Shown: piece after piece, positions 1 through 10,382 of the stretch
How the letters are laid out: every line of letters starts with the position of its first letter
Numbering within the stretch: position 1 is the stretch's first letter
Source: Oryza sativa Japonica Group
Taxonomy: Eukaryota > Streptophyta > Magnoliopsida > Poales > Poaceae
Length of the DNA: 64,000 bases
Assembly (NCBI RefSeq): GCF_034140825.1
Contig: NC_089045.1
Coordinates: 1,794,501-1,858,500, forward strand
Direction of reading: 5' to 3'
The notes under the pieces: model-generated
What the model saw: the letters and a program-made list of their open reading frames with translations, nothing else
Databases searched by the model: none
Told to the model about the DNA's origin: nothing
Program-made: the position numbers and the translations under genes

Positions 1-287
1 CGCGCGGGCCTTTTAACTGGACCGCACAGAAAAATACCTATCTCCTTTCCCTTCCACCCACCTCAAATTTTTGACATATCCTCTCTCTTCCTTTTTTTCC
101 CCTTTATTCTACCTTAACCACTCATCTCTCCCTACCTTGTCTCTATACTCTACCTCCTCCTCCCCTCCTCCGTCACCACCTTATCTCTATTCTCTACCTC
201 CTCTTCCCCTCCTCCATCACCAGGCGTCCGCGGCGGCCCCTTCCACATGCGCGGCGAGGCGGCGAGCAGCGAGCGGGTGGCGACGAG

Positions 288-899
288 TAGGGATGAAAAC
301 GGTCGGAAACGATCGGAAAACAGCCTCAACCATTTCCGTAACCATATTTTTCTCGGAAACGAAATCGGAAACGGTAAAGTCGGAAACGAAAACGATATCG
401 GAAATATCGGAAAACCGGAAACGAAACAATACGGACGGAAACATGTCGGTACAGATCGGAAACCGGTAATAAATACGGAAACATTAAACTATAAAAACAT
501 ATATTTAACTTTACATAAGTATGTTATATATATACATAAATTCAAGCTTATACTATATAAATTATAAATTAACTTCATTTTAGCCATGTACAAAAGTTAG
601 AGATTTATTGAAGAGTTATTCAATCTATAAGCTGTGGGTCAAGTATAGACATGTCCTATAATATCGACATATTTAGAATACGGTAATTACCATATTATAA
701 GAAACGGTAATTTCCGCAAGAATACGGTAAATACGGAAATGATAGGTATAACAGCAAAACTATTTCCATTTTCATTTCCATATTTTTTACCATTTCCATT
801 TTTGTTTCGGTCGATTACCATTTCTATATGGCTCGGCCGGTAGAAAGTTGAAAACGAACGCCGGTCGACCGGTAATTACCGTTACCGTTTTCACCCCTA
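288..899. mobile_element. Non-autonomous hAT-type element, 612 bp, copy 1
   Basis: The element starts TAGGGATGAAAACGG and ends CCGTTTTCACCCCTA, so the ends are imperfect inverted repeats. It is flanked by a perfect 8-bp target duplication GCGACGAG (280-287 and 900-907), diagnostic of hAT transposition. The interior is AT-rich with many CGGAAAC/GGTAATTACC-type subterminal repeats and no transposase. A sister copy of the same length sits at 14062-14673. Confidence 0.88.
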
Positions 900-1139
900 G
901 CGACGAGCGGGGCGGCGGCAAGCGGGCGGTCATCCCCGCACAGCAAGGAGACGCAATGGCCTCCTCCACGGGGTGGTGGTGGTGGCACAGACCCGGCGGG
1001 CGGCGCGGCGGCCATCCCGCACGGCGAGGCGACGCGGCGGCCGCTGCCGCCGACGACGAGGAGGAGAAGGCGCCGGCCGGGAGTGGTGCCGCCATTGCCG
1101 CTGCTCGACCACTCCTCCCCTCCTCTCCACGCTCGCGCA

Positions 1140-2045
1140 TAGAGATGGCAATGGTGAATTCACCGTCGGGGGTCACCGCCGCGTCCCCGTCACCGCGGTT
1201 TAAAAATTTCACCATCCCCGCCCCCGTCAACCACGACGGGGGTACATTTTCTCCAGCCCCAATCACCACGCGGTGATTTTTTCCCCGTGGTGACCCCGTA
1301 TCAATTAGGGATTAGGGATTGTAGCATGAGCTGACCTTGCATCGTCGCTTACCGGGGGGCGGAGGCCGAAGCCATGGTCGGCCGTCGGCGGATGGCGTGC
1401 TGGCGATGGACGACGTGCGGGCGAGTGACGACGGAAGGCGCTGGCGGATGTTGATGGCGACGGCGGCTCCCGGTGACGACGGCTACAGGCGCCGCGCCTG
1501 ACTGCGCGTGGACGGAGGCTCCCGGCGGCGCGTGGACGGAGGCTCCTGCCGACGGCGGCTCCCGACGGTGCATCGACGGGCGCCCGCGCCGCGCGAGAGA
1601 AGGCAGCGAGCGGCGGTGCGCCTAGCTCTCGGCGGATTGACGGTGCACGGTGGCGTGCCTGACTCCCGAGCTTCCCGGCGGACTAGCGGACGACGGTGGT
1701 GGGCTGGTGGCTGCGTGCGGATCTGGAGGATTTGGTATTTTGGGTAGAGAATTTGAAGTTGACTGGTTGACTTAGGATTAGAAGTTATATATGCCTGTTA
1801 AATGGGCTTTAGTATTATGGGCCAAAACATGTAAAAAGTCTAAAATTAGTCCTCTATACAGTAAAGTCGGGTCACCGTGGGGAGCGGGGACGGGGAATGG
1901 TTCACCGTCCCCGCCCCCGTCATCCCCGATGGTGAGAGTATTGTAACCATTTTATTCCCCATGGTGAATACATATTAACCATCCCCGTCACCTAATAGGT
2001 GAATTCACCGCGGGAAACGGTGAACGGGGCCCATTGCCATCTCTA
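1140..2045. mobile_element. Non-autonomous hAT-type element, 906 bp
   Basis: The terminal inverted repeats TAGAGATGGCAATGG and its complement are perfect over 15 bp. The flanks CTCGCGCA (1132-1139) and CTCGCGCG (2046-2053) match at 7 of 8 bases, fitting an 8-bp hAT duplication. The subterminal parts contain repeated GGTGAATTCACCG and CCCCGTC motifs. The core (about 1340-1700) is strongly GC-rich and could be captured sequence, but no domain is recognisable. It interrupts the same GC-rich host DNA as the 288-899 element. Confidence 0.8.
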
Positions 2046-2551
2046 CTCGCGCGAGGCGGTTGGGAGCGGCGACGGCTGCCCACCGCCCGGATCTGACGGC
2101 GGGGTGTCCGGATCTAGGGTTAGGGTTTCCATTTTTTGAAATTTTATTTTTTTTTGGATTTTTTATTTTCCCTTGCTGGCGACATAAGCACCCGCAAGAT
2201 TTTCGCGTGCGGGTGGCGCACCCGCACGACGGGCGAATCTACCGCACACAAAAATCAAAACAACGGCATGCAAAAATAGCTATTGTAGCAATGGACAAAA
2301 CATAAGCATTATTGGCACGGCCGCTGGTTAACAACAGCCACGATGTCAACTGAAACAAACAAAACATTGGCTCCATATGCCTCGCAGCAACATAAGCATT
2401 GTACTAGTAATTGAAGATTAAAATAAACAGCTTTGCCTCCATAAGCACTAGTCTTGAAACAGATCCACTGGAGTCTGGAAATACGATTCTACTTTTACAT
2501 CGATAGCAAATACAACGGATCTGTTGGTGAACCGAAACATAAATAGCATCA

Positions 2552-3208
2552 TCAGCAGCTTTGAACCTGCTGCTGCTTGGGCAGCGCGTAGCGGCAGAGA
2601 GGGCAGAGGCAGCTATCCCTGAGCCAACGGAAGAGGCAGTTCTCGTGGAAGGAGTGGTTACACGGCATCGTCCTCAGCCTGTCTTTCTCCTCGAAGTCGC
2701 TGAGGCACACGGCGCACTCCTCCTGCCTCGCGTCGCACGCCTTCGTCAGCGCGAGGCCCAGGAGGACATCGCGCGACACGGCGTGTACTCGAGCGTACTT
2801 GCTCGGCGGCTGCATCGGGGCATCCCCGTCGGCGGCGCGGCGACGTCGTCCTATCACGGGCGTTGGCATGGACGAAGGACGAGGCCTGATGACTCGGCCA
2901 GCCCAGTACACCTCTCCATGGTACACCACTCGATAGAACTCTTGTAGCATGTCGCGGATGCTCCGGGCATCGCTATTGGGGTCGATTCCTAGGCGTTGGA
3001 GCGTGCGGTGGAATCTCACTGGAACTCGTGCTGCTGCCGCTGCCGGATCCATCCATCTCCCGGCGCTACGGACTATGGTGTGGATACTAGGGTCGACTCC
3101 CAATTCTCGGAGTAGGTCTTCAAATGTTTCTGCCGAGTATGGATCAGGAAGTGGCGCCGCCAACTGCGCCGCCCGAGAATCCATCAATCTGCGAGCCGGC
3201 GGATCCAT
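2552..3208 (-). CDS. RING-H2 zinc-finger protein (putative E3 ubiquitin ligase), left-arm copy
   Basis: This is a 218-residue intronless frame. The C-terminal RING-H2 finger is complete: C165-x2-C168, C183-x-H185, H188-x2-C191, C202-x2-C205, with spacing x14 between the second and third ligands and x10 before the last pair. The N-terminal 160 residues have no recognised domain, no signal peptide and no membrane segment, so a soluble E3 that recruits an E2 through the finger is likely. Start: the first ATG gives MDPPARRL; an in-frame Met at residue 9 (MDSRAAQL) may be the true start because the truncated paralogue at 15456 preserves only that context. The gene is head-to-head with the BAHD fragment, 735 bp apart, and identical to the copy at 24684-25340. 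Confidence 0.85.
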   Translation of the reverse strand: MDPPARRLMDSRAAQLAAPLPDPYSAETFEDLLRELGVDPSIHTIVRSAGRWMDPAAAAARVPVRFHRTLQRLGIDPNSDARSIRDMLQEFYRVVYHGEVYWAGRVIRPRPSSMPTPVIGRRRRAADGDAPMQPPSKYARVHAVSRDVLLGLALTKACDARQEECAVCLSDFEEKDRLRTMPCNHSFHENCLFRWLRDSCLCPLCRYALPKQQQVQSC

Positions 3209-3636
3209 CGCCTGCAGCAGTCAGACCAGCTTTTGCGTTGTTGCAACAACTGGATGAGTACCAGATTTTTATTATAGTCGACGATGTGAGGGACAACGAG
3301 ATTGATTAGGACTCGGATTCGATCGGAGTCGGAGTAATCCACGCAATCTTGATCACTGTCTACGTATACCTGCTTCATCTGAACGTATATACGTCCGGTT
3401 CCTAGTACTCGTAGTAGGTATTTTTGTCTCCCGTACAACTAAGACCCATCGCACGTATGCACGGTTGAATTCCTGGCAGCCCAACAAATCAAGCATTGCA
3501 TGCCTCAACGGATTGACACGTACACACTTCAAATGTTAATCGCAAGACAGCTGAGCCAGTGACATACGGGAAACTATCTCGATCCCTCGAGAGAATGTCC
3601 GCTCGTCTTTCTTCTATGAGATGTAGAAGTTGAATT

Positions 3637-3745
3637 TAAAAAAAATAAGAAGATGTGTTATTATGTGATGTATCAAGATAGTTTCCCTCGAGAGAATATT
3701 TGTAGAGTGATGTATCACATAATAACACATCTTCTTATTTTTTTA
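3637..3745. repeat. Long hairpin in the RING/BAHD intergenic region (left arm)
   Basis: About 31-33 bp around 3637-3669 (A-rich, then AAGATGTGTTATTATGTGAT) are followed after a loop of about 43 bp by their near-perfect complement at 3713-3745. It resembles a small fold-back element. It sits in the presumed shared promoter of the divergent RING and BAHD units and is mirrored at 24147-24255. Confidence 0.75.
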
Positions 3746-3863
3746 AAACTTTTTTATAACCATTTGAGTAATACGCAAATAACGAGGGCCCCTCGAGCAA
3801 TCAAAATCCACTCCTAGTGACATACTCTATACAATACATGTACACAAGCGGCACCGGCCATGC

Positions 3864-3871
3864 TATATATA
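3864..3871 (+). promoter_or_regulatory. Probable TATA box of the BAHD fragment
   Basis: TATATATA lies about 75 bp before the ATG at 3944, the usual distance for a plant TATA box plus a short leader. Mirrored at 24021-24028. Confidence 0.5.
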
Positions 3872-3943
3872 CATGAACCATTGCCACCATCCATTCATCA
3901 CTCAAGAGCATCGTTTATCTATCTGTCTAACCAGATTGATACA

Positions 3944-4393
3944 ATGGAAGTGCAGGTCAAGAGGACTTTGGTCGTGCCGCCGCCGCCGACATGCGAGACG
4001 GAGGAGGTGCCGCTTACCGTGTTCGACCTCGTCGCGCCGACGTACCACGTCACCGTCCTCTTCGCCTTCTCGCCTCCCAACCCGACCACCCGCGCCCTCC
4101 TCGACGCTCTCTCCGCCATGCTCCCGCACTTCCCGCTCCTCACCGCGCGCCTCGAGCGCCGCGGCGCCCGTCGCCGCCCGTTCTTCGTCACGGGCAGAGG
4201 TGGCGCCGGCGCACTCGTCGTGGAGGCCGAGGTGTCGTCCGAGCTCGCTGACCACCTCCCGCTCGCGCCGTCGCCGGAGCTCGCGCGCCTCCACCCGCCG
4301 GTCAACACGGACGCGCCGACGCCGCATGTGCTGCTGGTGCAGATCAACCGGTTCGCGTGCGGCGGCCTCGTGGTCACCTTACATACCAATTAG
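3944..4393 (+). pseudogene. BAHD acyltransferase, 5' fragment only (left arm)
   Basis: From ATG 3944 the frame encodes a typical BAHD N-terminus (MEVQVKRTLVVPPPP, then a V-P-L-T-V-F-D-L-V-A-P segment, FFSPP-like and LL-DALS-MLPHFPLL-ARL blocks). BAHD enzymes transfer acyl groups from CoA thioesters and are about 430-450 residues long. Here the protein stops after about 150 residues, just at A-C-G-G-L-V-V, immediately before the catalytic HxxxD motif. The following DNA is unrelated and AT-rich, leading into a LINE remnant. With neither HxxxD nor DFGWG it cannot be an active acyltransferase. The promoter and TATA box look intact, so a short transcript is possible. The identical copy is at 23499-23948. 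Confidence 0.75.
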
Positions 4394-4529
4394 ATATGGT
4401 ATCGCAATGAATTAACGGGCACATAATTTTCACTTAAAACTAATATTGCTCTTACATGCTCCCACCAAAAATGTTATTGCTAAGCCATTGTTTGATACTG
4501 TTGACCGAATACAGTCATATCAAATTTAT

Positions 4530-6735
4530 CATGGCACTACAAAGGAAACTCAGTTTCACACTAGAGTCAATCGAAGTACAAAATACTTAATATTGCCAAC
4601 CACTGTCAGTAGTATGTAGCCTTCAGGCACATTTGTGGAAAAGATTAGCTGAGGAGTGGAAGGTAACTTATCAGTGGCAGGTAAGAAACTTTTCATTAAA
4701 TCTATTATTCAAGCCTTGTCTACCTACACGATGAGGATTTTCAAATTGCCAGCATCGTTACAAGAGGAGTTCATGCAAATGACACGATAATATTGGTGGG
4801 GAGCAGAACATGGTAAAGATAATATTGGTGGGGAGCAGAAAATGGTAAAATAAGAGCGCACTGGTGCTCTTGGGAGAATATGTTATTGTCCAACGGTGTG
4901 GGAGGCTTAAGTTTGAGAGATAGCAGCTTTTCAACCAAACTCTATCCTCTCGGCAAGCATGCCGAGTTTTCTGTCTAGATAGTTTACTGCAATGCTTCTG
5001 AAGTGAAATACTTTCCATCAGGTAACCTGTTGATACAGTTTTTGCTGGCAATGCATTCTCACCTAGAGAGCTACTCCCTCCGTTTCACAATGTAAGTCAT
5101 TCTAGTATTTTCACTAGAAATATTGATGTTAATGAATCTAGATAGATATATATGTCTAGATTCATTAATATCAATATGAATGTGGGAAATACTAGAATGT
5201 CTTACATTGTGAAACGGAGGGAGTATTGAACAGTGCAATTGCTTAAAAAGGGCATTATTATGAGGATTGGTTCAGGAGAGATGGTTAGGGTGTGGCTGGA
5301 TAACTGGATAACACAAGAACACTTCCTGAATTTGATTACTCGCCAGCGGTGTTCAACAGTAAGAATAGTTTCGAATCTTATAGACTCTACTAGTTGTGAA
5401 TGGCTACCTAATGTAGTTTCGAATCTTATAGACCCTACTAGTTGTGAATGGTTACCTAATGTGATTAATTAGGAGTTCTTGCCAATTGATGCTGAAGAAA
5501 TTCTTAAGATAAGGATCCACAAGAGGCCAGTCGATGATGTAGTGGCATGGCATTTTGAGAAAACAGGTATCTTTTCAGTCAAAAGTGCATACAGTTAGTA
5601 GTTTAAGAAGGGACAGACCTTCCTACAAATATAATTGGCAAGCTGAGGTACCACCGAAGGTTAAAATTTTGCATGGAGGTTGGCTTGTGATGAACACCGT
5701 GGCTACTAATACTTTCTCTGGCAGTGTTATGGAGGATGCTATGGAGGATAACTTATCATGCAGTGGTTAATTGTCCCCACTCTAGAACATTTACTACGTG
5801 GTATGCGGTAGCACTAGACTTTGCCAAAGGATGAAACCTCTGGTCCAGATTGGTTCTTATTATTAATGGATAGAATATCTGTCGATGAAAAAGCTAATTA
5901 ATGTTTGTGTTTTGGAAGAATTGGAATGTAAGAAATGATTTTTTTTGCGGGAATGTAAGAAATGATATTACTCATGGAAAAGGGGAATTAATTTAGAGGG
6001 TGCTATAAGATTGTTGGAAGCAATGCATAACTTGCTAATGTAAATATGTGAACAAGAAGGGAAAGACAGGAAAGGAAAATTTTGATTTTGGGGAGAATTT
6101 AAAACTAAAGGCAAAGATACAGACTCCCAACCCTTCGGAAAGATGGGGACCCCCTGATCCTAGTTATTTGAAGTTAAATGTGAATGGCGGTTTCATGGCT
6201 GTCATTGGGCGAGCTGGTGAAGGATTTGTGATTAGAGATAGTGCAGGCAATACTCAGTTATCTTCCTGGCATGGCCAGTAAATTGCTCAATGCTGGAAGA
6301 AACCGGATTTGCAGCTTGTGTAGAAGGCACCTTAGCTTATCAGTCGTTGCAAACCAAGTATTTATTGGTCTTGTAATTCTGGCTGCATAAGTGATGCAAA
6401 TGAGTTGTATTTATTGGTCTTGTAATTCTGGCTGCATAAGTGATGCAAATGAGTTGATGAGTTTACTGGGTGGGGTTTGTGTAGCAAAGGTTAAGAGAGA
6501 CCAAAATAAGGTAGCACATGAGCTAGCTCAGCATGCTATTATACACTACGGCAGTAGTGCTGTTTGGTTAGCTGAGGCTCCAGACTGTGTCAAGCATCTC
6601 TTGCTTGAAGATTGTAATGCTTCTTATGTTTAATCAATAAGTCATGGCACTACAAAGGCAACTCATAGTTTCACACTGCAGTCAATCAAAGCACTAAATA
6701 GTTAATATTGCCAAGCACTGTCAGTGCCATGTAGT
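4530..6735 (+). mobile_element. Degenerate LINE-type retroelement remnant with flanking direct repeats (left arm)
   Basis: Short broken frames resemble the 3' part of plant L1-type LINE ORF2. One (5233-5472) has the G-x-G-x-x-V-R-V-W-x-D-N-W signature found before the zf-RVT region. Another (about 6048-6281) has LKLNVNGG and a third (6391-6633) has VKRDQNKVAHELAQ, both typical of the plant LINE RNase H domain. The reverse transcriptase core is absent. A direct repeat of about 90 bp (4530-4620 and 6643-6735) brackets the remnant. Two internal tandem duplications, 48 bp (5368-5463) and 49 bp (6359-6456), add to the decay. A Stowaway MITE (5074-5223) is nested inside. Confidence 0.65.
5074..5223. 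mobile_element. Stowaway-type MITE, 150 bp (left arm)
   Basis: The ends are CTCCCTCCGTTTCACAATGT and its perfect complement, flanked by TA on both sides (5072-5073, 5224-5225), the Tc1/mariner Stowaway signature. The whole element folds into an almost complete hairpin. It is nested in the LINE remnant. Confidence 0.9.
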
Positions 6736-7263
6736 CTTTGTTTTCTTCTATATGCTTTTCTCCATTTTTGTCGCGAGAATAGATATAGAGGCAGTTGTGA
6801 CTCTATAAACAGGGCGTAAGTATAAAACCAAATTGGATGATCCTTTGTGAATGGATAATTTCTATTTCAAGCAATCTGTGCATTACTTTTATCTGTCATT
6901 TTAACCATTATATGAACAACTGCTAGCCAGCTACTGCTAATTGAGTCATCTTAATGGAACATCCACAGGATCCATTGTGATCGTTCCATATTCTAAATCA
7001 ACACCTCAGACACTACTTGACTCGACCAACACATCTTGCTGTGCACGACACATGACCCATCAGCCCAGTTCTGACAACTATTAAGTGGTTAACTACAAGG
7101 GGAACTAATCTATAAGCAACAAGTCCAAAATCCAAAATCACTTAGCACGGGAAAGGGTTCAAAACAATAAAATTTGAGACTGAGTGCCACTATCCAACCC
7201 CATATAGCCAAAAAGAAAAAAAAAAGAAAAAACAAGGAGAGAGTATACCTTTTCCTTTGTGCT
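6736..7263. other. Intergenic stretch, left arm
   Basis: Unremarkable AT-rich DNA containing an A-rich run near 7209-7230, which lies downstream of the FBD gene stop codon and probably belongs to its 3' region. No gene seen. Confidence 0.5.
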
Positions 7264-9129
7264 TTAATAAGGTGAGTCTTTTAGTGGGTGGACTTCAATA
7301 ATACAATCTTCTGAAGCACGAATGCAAGTTTTTATCTCTTCAAGTTGCTCCACCAGATCTTCCTCACTGTAGTTTTTGTGATGTGAGAGGACAAATTTAG
7401 CCAACCTGGAAGCATGTCTTAAGATCCCACGAGCAATGTCCATCTCAGCTGGCCCACCACGAAAACCTTCTAACTCAAAATACTGTATCCGTGTCTTGAC
7501 ACAAGAGACACTACCAAGACCCACAAAAGAGCTATCGAATAGTACATCAGATCCTTTATCATAGACAATACCATCCATCCTCTGCAAAAAAAAAGGGTAA
7601 CAAAAACAACCATTAATCTACTACAGATATCCAAATAATTTGGATATACATTGAACAAAAGATTGAACATACCCAAATCACAAGCATTGATAATTCTGGA
7701 AAACATTCAAGTATATTGCGAAGACTAGCTCTGTGACTTCGTTCTGCAAAGTTCACACCCACTTGGAGTTGCCTGATAGATGAAACACATCGTATCTCCT
7801 GCAACAACAAACAAAATTATGTATGACTAACAATCTAAAGGACACACTGAAAGGCTGTTACAAGATGATTAGTTGAGTTATACCTTTGAGATCATTGTGT
7901 CATTTAGGGTGACTCGATGACGGCAGCAGAAGGTAATCAATCTCTCTCAAGGAAGGAGCCCCTTTTAATGTGATCGAGATGAAAGATTTTCCTTTCTTTG
8001 GTCTAAGGCCCGTGGTCAACAACTTGAGGTTTGGAGCATATTCCACGGAAAGAAAGCCCCCCCTGCTATTCCATATGTGCAGTTCTTGTAGACTCTGTGA
8101 ATTAACTGTGAGATCTTCCATTGAATAGCCAATGTTGAGCTCAATTAGTGTATTGCTAGTACTGACAAGATAATTTAGATCAGCTCCTCGATATGAGCAA
8201 CCAATGAGTTGAAGCACGCTTAACGACGAATACTCAAATGACAGAAGGTCAGAATCGAGAATCTTCATAAAACCAACACGAAGAGTTGTGAGGTTAGGAG
8301 ACAAGAGCTCACTGATAGGAAGTATTGTGCTAACTGGACAACCAATGTTTAGCAATGTGATCTCTACAACAGACTTGTTGGATAGAGTTTCAAACCATTT
8401 GACTAGTTGATTGTCATCAGTCCATGTGGTGGAATCTACTCTGAAGTAAGAAACTGGTCCAGGATGATTATCTAGAACATCAGTTATAGCATCTGCCAAA
8501 TCAGGAATCTCCCCACCTCTATGAACACCAAGAGAATCACTAGCCAGTAACAGTTTCTTATCATGCAAAACGAGGGGGCCACGCATCCAGACGCTATACC
8601 AGAAATCAGGAGCCGGTCGCCCAAATTTGTAGAGATCCACATATGGGTTATAGTCATCCTCATACCTGCCCTCAAACCGCGATGCCTCGTCTGTGGGTGT
8701 GGGGAGGCTTCCCACTCCAGCGAGATGGCCTTGGACTGCACCCGCGACGGTGCCCTCGCTGTGGGGCTCGTCGTCCGCAGTACCTCCGCCGTGGCCTCCA
8801 GCGATGCTGCTGCCTGCTGCGAGGCTTCCATCTCCACGGCGGCGTCCTGAGATGGCGGTGGCCGTGAGGCCTACATCTCCGCCACCGCGCTCCACCTCGC
8901 GCGCAGCGCCGCCTTCCCTGAGCCCGCCGGCAGACGAGGAGGCGCCTCGCTCCTGGTGTCCCCCCGTGCCCGTGGTGATGCTGATCTCGACACGGCTGTC
9001 GTTGTCGTAGCCGCCTCCCTCCCGTGCTCCTGCGGGAGGTAACAGGAACACGCTCCAGTCGGGCGGATTGGGAAGTACCCAAATGGCCGCCTCCACCGCA
9101 TCGTCCGTGCGCTCCATCGGCGACGCCAC
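7264..9129 (-). pseudogene. FBD/LRR protein gene lacking its F-box, frame-disrupted (left arm)
   Basis: Three exons read on the minus strand: 9129-7884, 7798-7673 and 7581-7264, with GT/AG junctions. Exon 1 encodes an odd Gly/Ala-rich N-terminus of about 150 residues, then a PLVLHD segment and leucine-rich repeats (N-L-T-T-L-R-V, S-V-L-Q-L-I-G-C, T-L-I-E-L-N-I) typical of the large grass F-box/LRR/FBD family. Exons 2 and 3 encode the FBD-type tail. The canonical F-box is missing; only its last residues (WYSVWMRGPLVL) may remain. Exon 1 ends in a stop (residue 410) in the main frame, while the frame that joins the splice site is shifted by one, so a single indel near 7905-7925 separates the LRR part from the FBD part. 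The same defect occurs in the right copy, so it predates the duplication. Confidence 0.65.
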
Positions 9130-9143
9130 GGATTAGGGCTGTG

Positions 9144-9372
9144 TTCGTTTGGACGTTTTCCCAGCGCGCTACAGTAACACGGAAAACGAAACGGTTCATT
9201 AACACGTGATTAATTAAGTATTAGCTAATTTTTTTTTCAAAAATGGATTAATTTGATTTTTTTAAGCAACTTTTGTATAGAAACTTTTTGCAAAAAAGTA
9301 CACCGTGTAGTAGTTTGAAAAGCGTGCGCGGGGGCAAAACACTGTAGCGCGCTGGGAAAACGTCCAAACGAA
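9144..9372. mobile_element. MITE with 32-bp terminal inverted repeats (left arm)
   Basis: It starts TTCGTTTGGACGTTTTCCCA and ends with the exact complement, both including GCGCGCTACAGT. The interior is AT-rich (TTAATTAAGTATTAGC). It abuts the start codon region of the FBD gene. A diverged relative without clear ends lies at about 57290-57490. The target duplication is not obvious, so the superfamily is left open. Confidence 0.75.
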
Positions 9373-9609
9373 GTCTCCTCAAGATTTCTTCGATGGATTT
9401 GGGGATTTGAGCCTTTGCACAGGCACTTTGCGAACGAAACACGAGTTGGGTTTTGCTGAGTTTTGGGGATTAGGGTTTTCAAGAGTGTTTGATTGCGGCT
9501 GTTTCTGGTTTTTTTTTCACTACTACAGTACTTTTGTGGTTATGGCTTGTCTATTACTCTATTGTACTGTACAAGCAGGGTTTACCTTACCAGCTGACCG
9601 CTAGAATTC

Positions 9610-9970
9610 GGGCACCTTTGAATCGCAGGATTGAGAAAACAGAGGAATAGGAAAAACGTAGGAATTAAATGCCACACTTATTGGATTCCTATGGGATTTT
9701 GAAACACAGAAAAGTCTTCAAACTATCGTTTGATTAGCATACAGGAAAAATACAGGAACCTTAGACACATAAAGAGAAAAACATGAGGTGAGACCTCATC
9801 ACCTCATGCTTATTTTCCTCCAAAATTGCTCTAGTAAAGTTCATTCCATAGGAATTTCAAAGGAATTGATAGAAAACAATCCTTTGTTTCAAATGACTCT
9901 ATAGGATTATTTCCCATAGGATAAAATCCTCTAGAATTCCTATGGTTTTTCATTTGATTCAAAGGGGGCC
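9610..9970. mobile_element. MITE, 361 bp (left arm)
   Basis: The ends GGGCACCTTTGAATC and GATTCAAAGGGGGCC are imperfect inverted repeats, and a 3-bp TTC flanks both sides. The interior has several AGGATT/AATCCT blocks that pair across the centre, plus a perfect hairpin GAGGTGA/TCACCTC. The 3-bp duplication suggests a PIF/Harbinger relative, although TTC is not the usual TWA target. Confidence 0.7.
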
Positions 9971-10379
9971 TTCAAGCTCTATCCGTATCATGATTTTCGA
10001 CCGCTTTTCGATAAATTCCGCTGAATTTTGATCAATTTTAATGTTTGACATTTTGATTTATCGGAAAGCATTAGAAATTCCAATAAAAATAGCGCCACGT
10101 CAGAACGTAAAAAAAAAACACGAAAACCGATGGCTCCTCCCAATCCTAGAATTTTATGAACCTCGGTTACAATACCGTGCCCAACAGCACCTCCCAATCC
10201 TAGATTTTGGATTTCTTTTAGTTTTAAAATAAACTCCAACAAGTTCTCCATAAAGATACTCAAAAATTGAAAACCCATCTTCACTGATCTCGTTCTCCAC
10301 AACTCAGAGCATGCCCAGTATAAATACAAAAATTGTTTCAAAATTTATGTTTTTGAAATTCCTAACTCAATTTTAAGGT
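9971..10379. other. Repeat-like non-genic DNA (left arm)
   Basis: AT-rich sequence with an internally repeated CCCAATCCTAGA block (about 10138 and 10192). A 117-codon frame on the minus strand spans it but has no recognised domain. It is identical in both arms and looks like an unclassified interspersed repeat. Confidence 0.4.
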
Positions 10380-10382
10380 GTA

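Larger units (their letters stand above)
1..2513. other. GC-rich non-genic sequence broken by two hAT elements
   Basis: Setting aside the hAT elements at 288-899 and 1140-2045, the host sequence (1-287, 908-1131, 2054-2513) is continuous. It starts with CT-rich DNA containing an imperfect 40-bp tandem duplication (about 140-222), becomes very GC-rich, then turns AT-rich after about 2110. Open frames exist in several phases, as expected from GC content alone, and none shows a recognisable domain. Short GC-rich motifs around 2190-2260 (CCCGCA/GTGCGGG types) look like subterminal repeats of a larger DNA transposon that may extend beyond the window edge; this is a guess. From about 2430 to 2513 the sequence resembles the 3' flank of a RING gene (see the palindrome). 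Confidence 0.4.

Noticed and set aside
787-1276. Frames of 142-160 codons across 787-1276
   Set aside because: They cross the end of one hAT element and the start of another, and are low-complexity GC-rich frames.
3873-4415. 180-codon Arg/Ser-rich frame overlapping the BAHD fragment
   Set aside because: Out-of-phase shadow; the BAHD N-terminal homology is in the other frame.
9988-10341. 117-codon frame identical in both arms as a novel gene
   Set aside because: Its identity merely reflects the palindrome. The sequence has internally repeated CCCAATCCTAGA blocks, no domain and no gene-like promoter.
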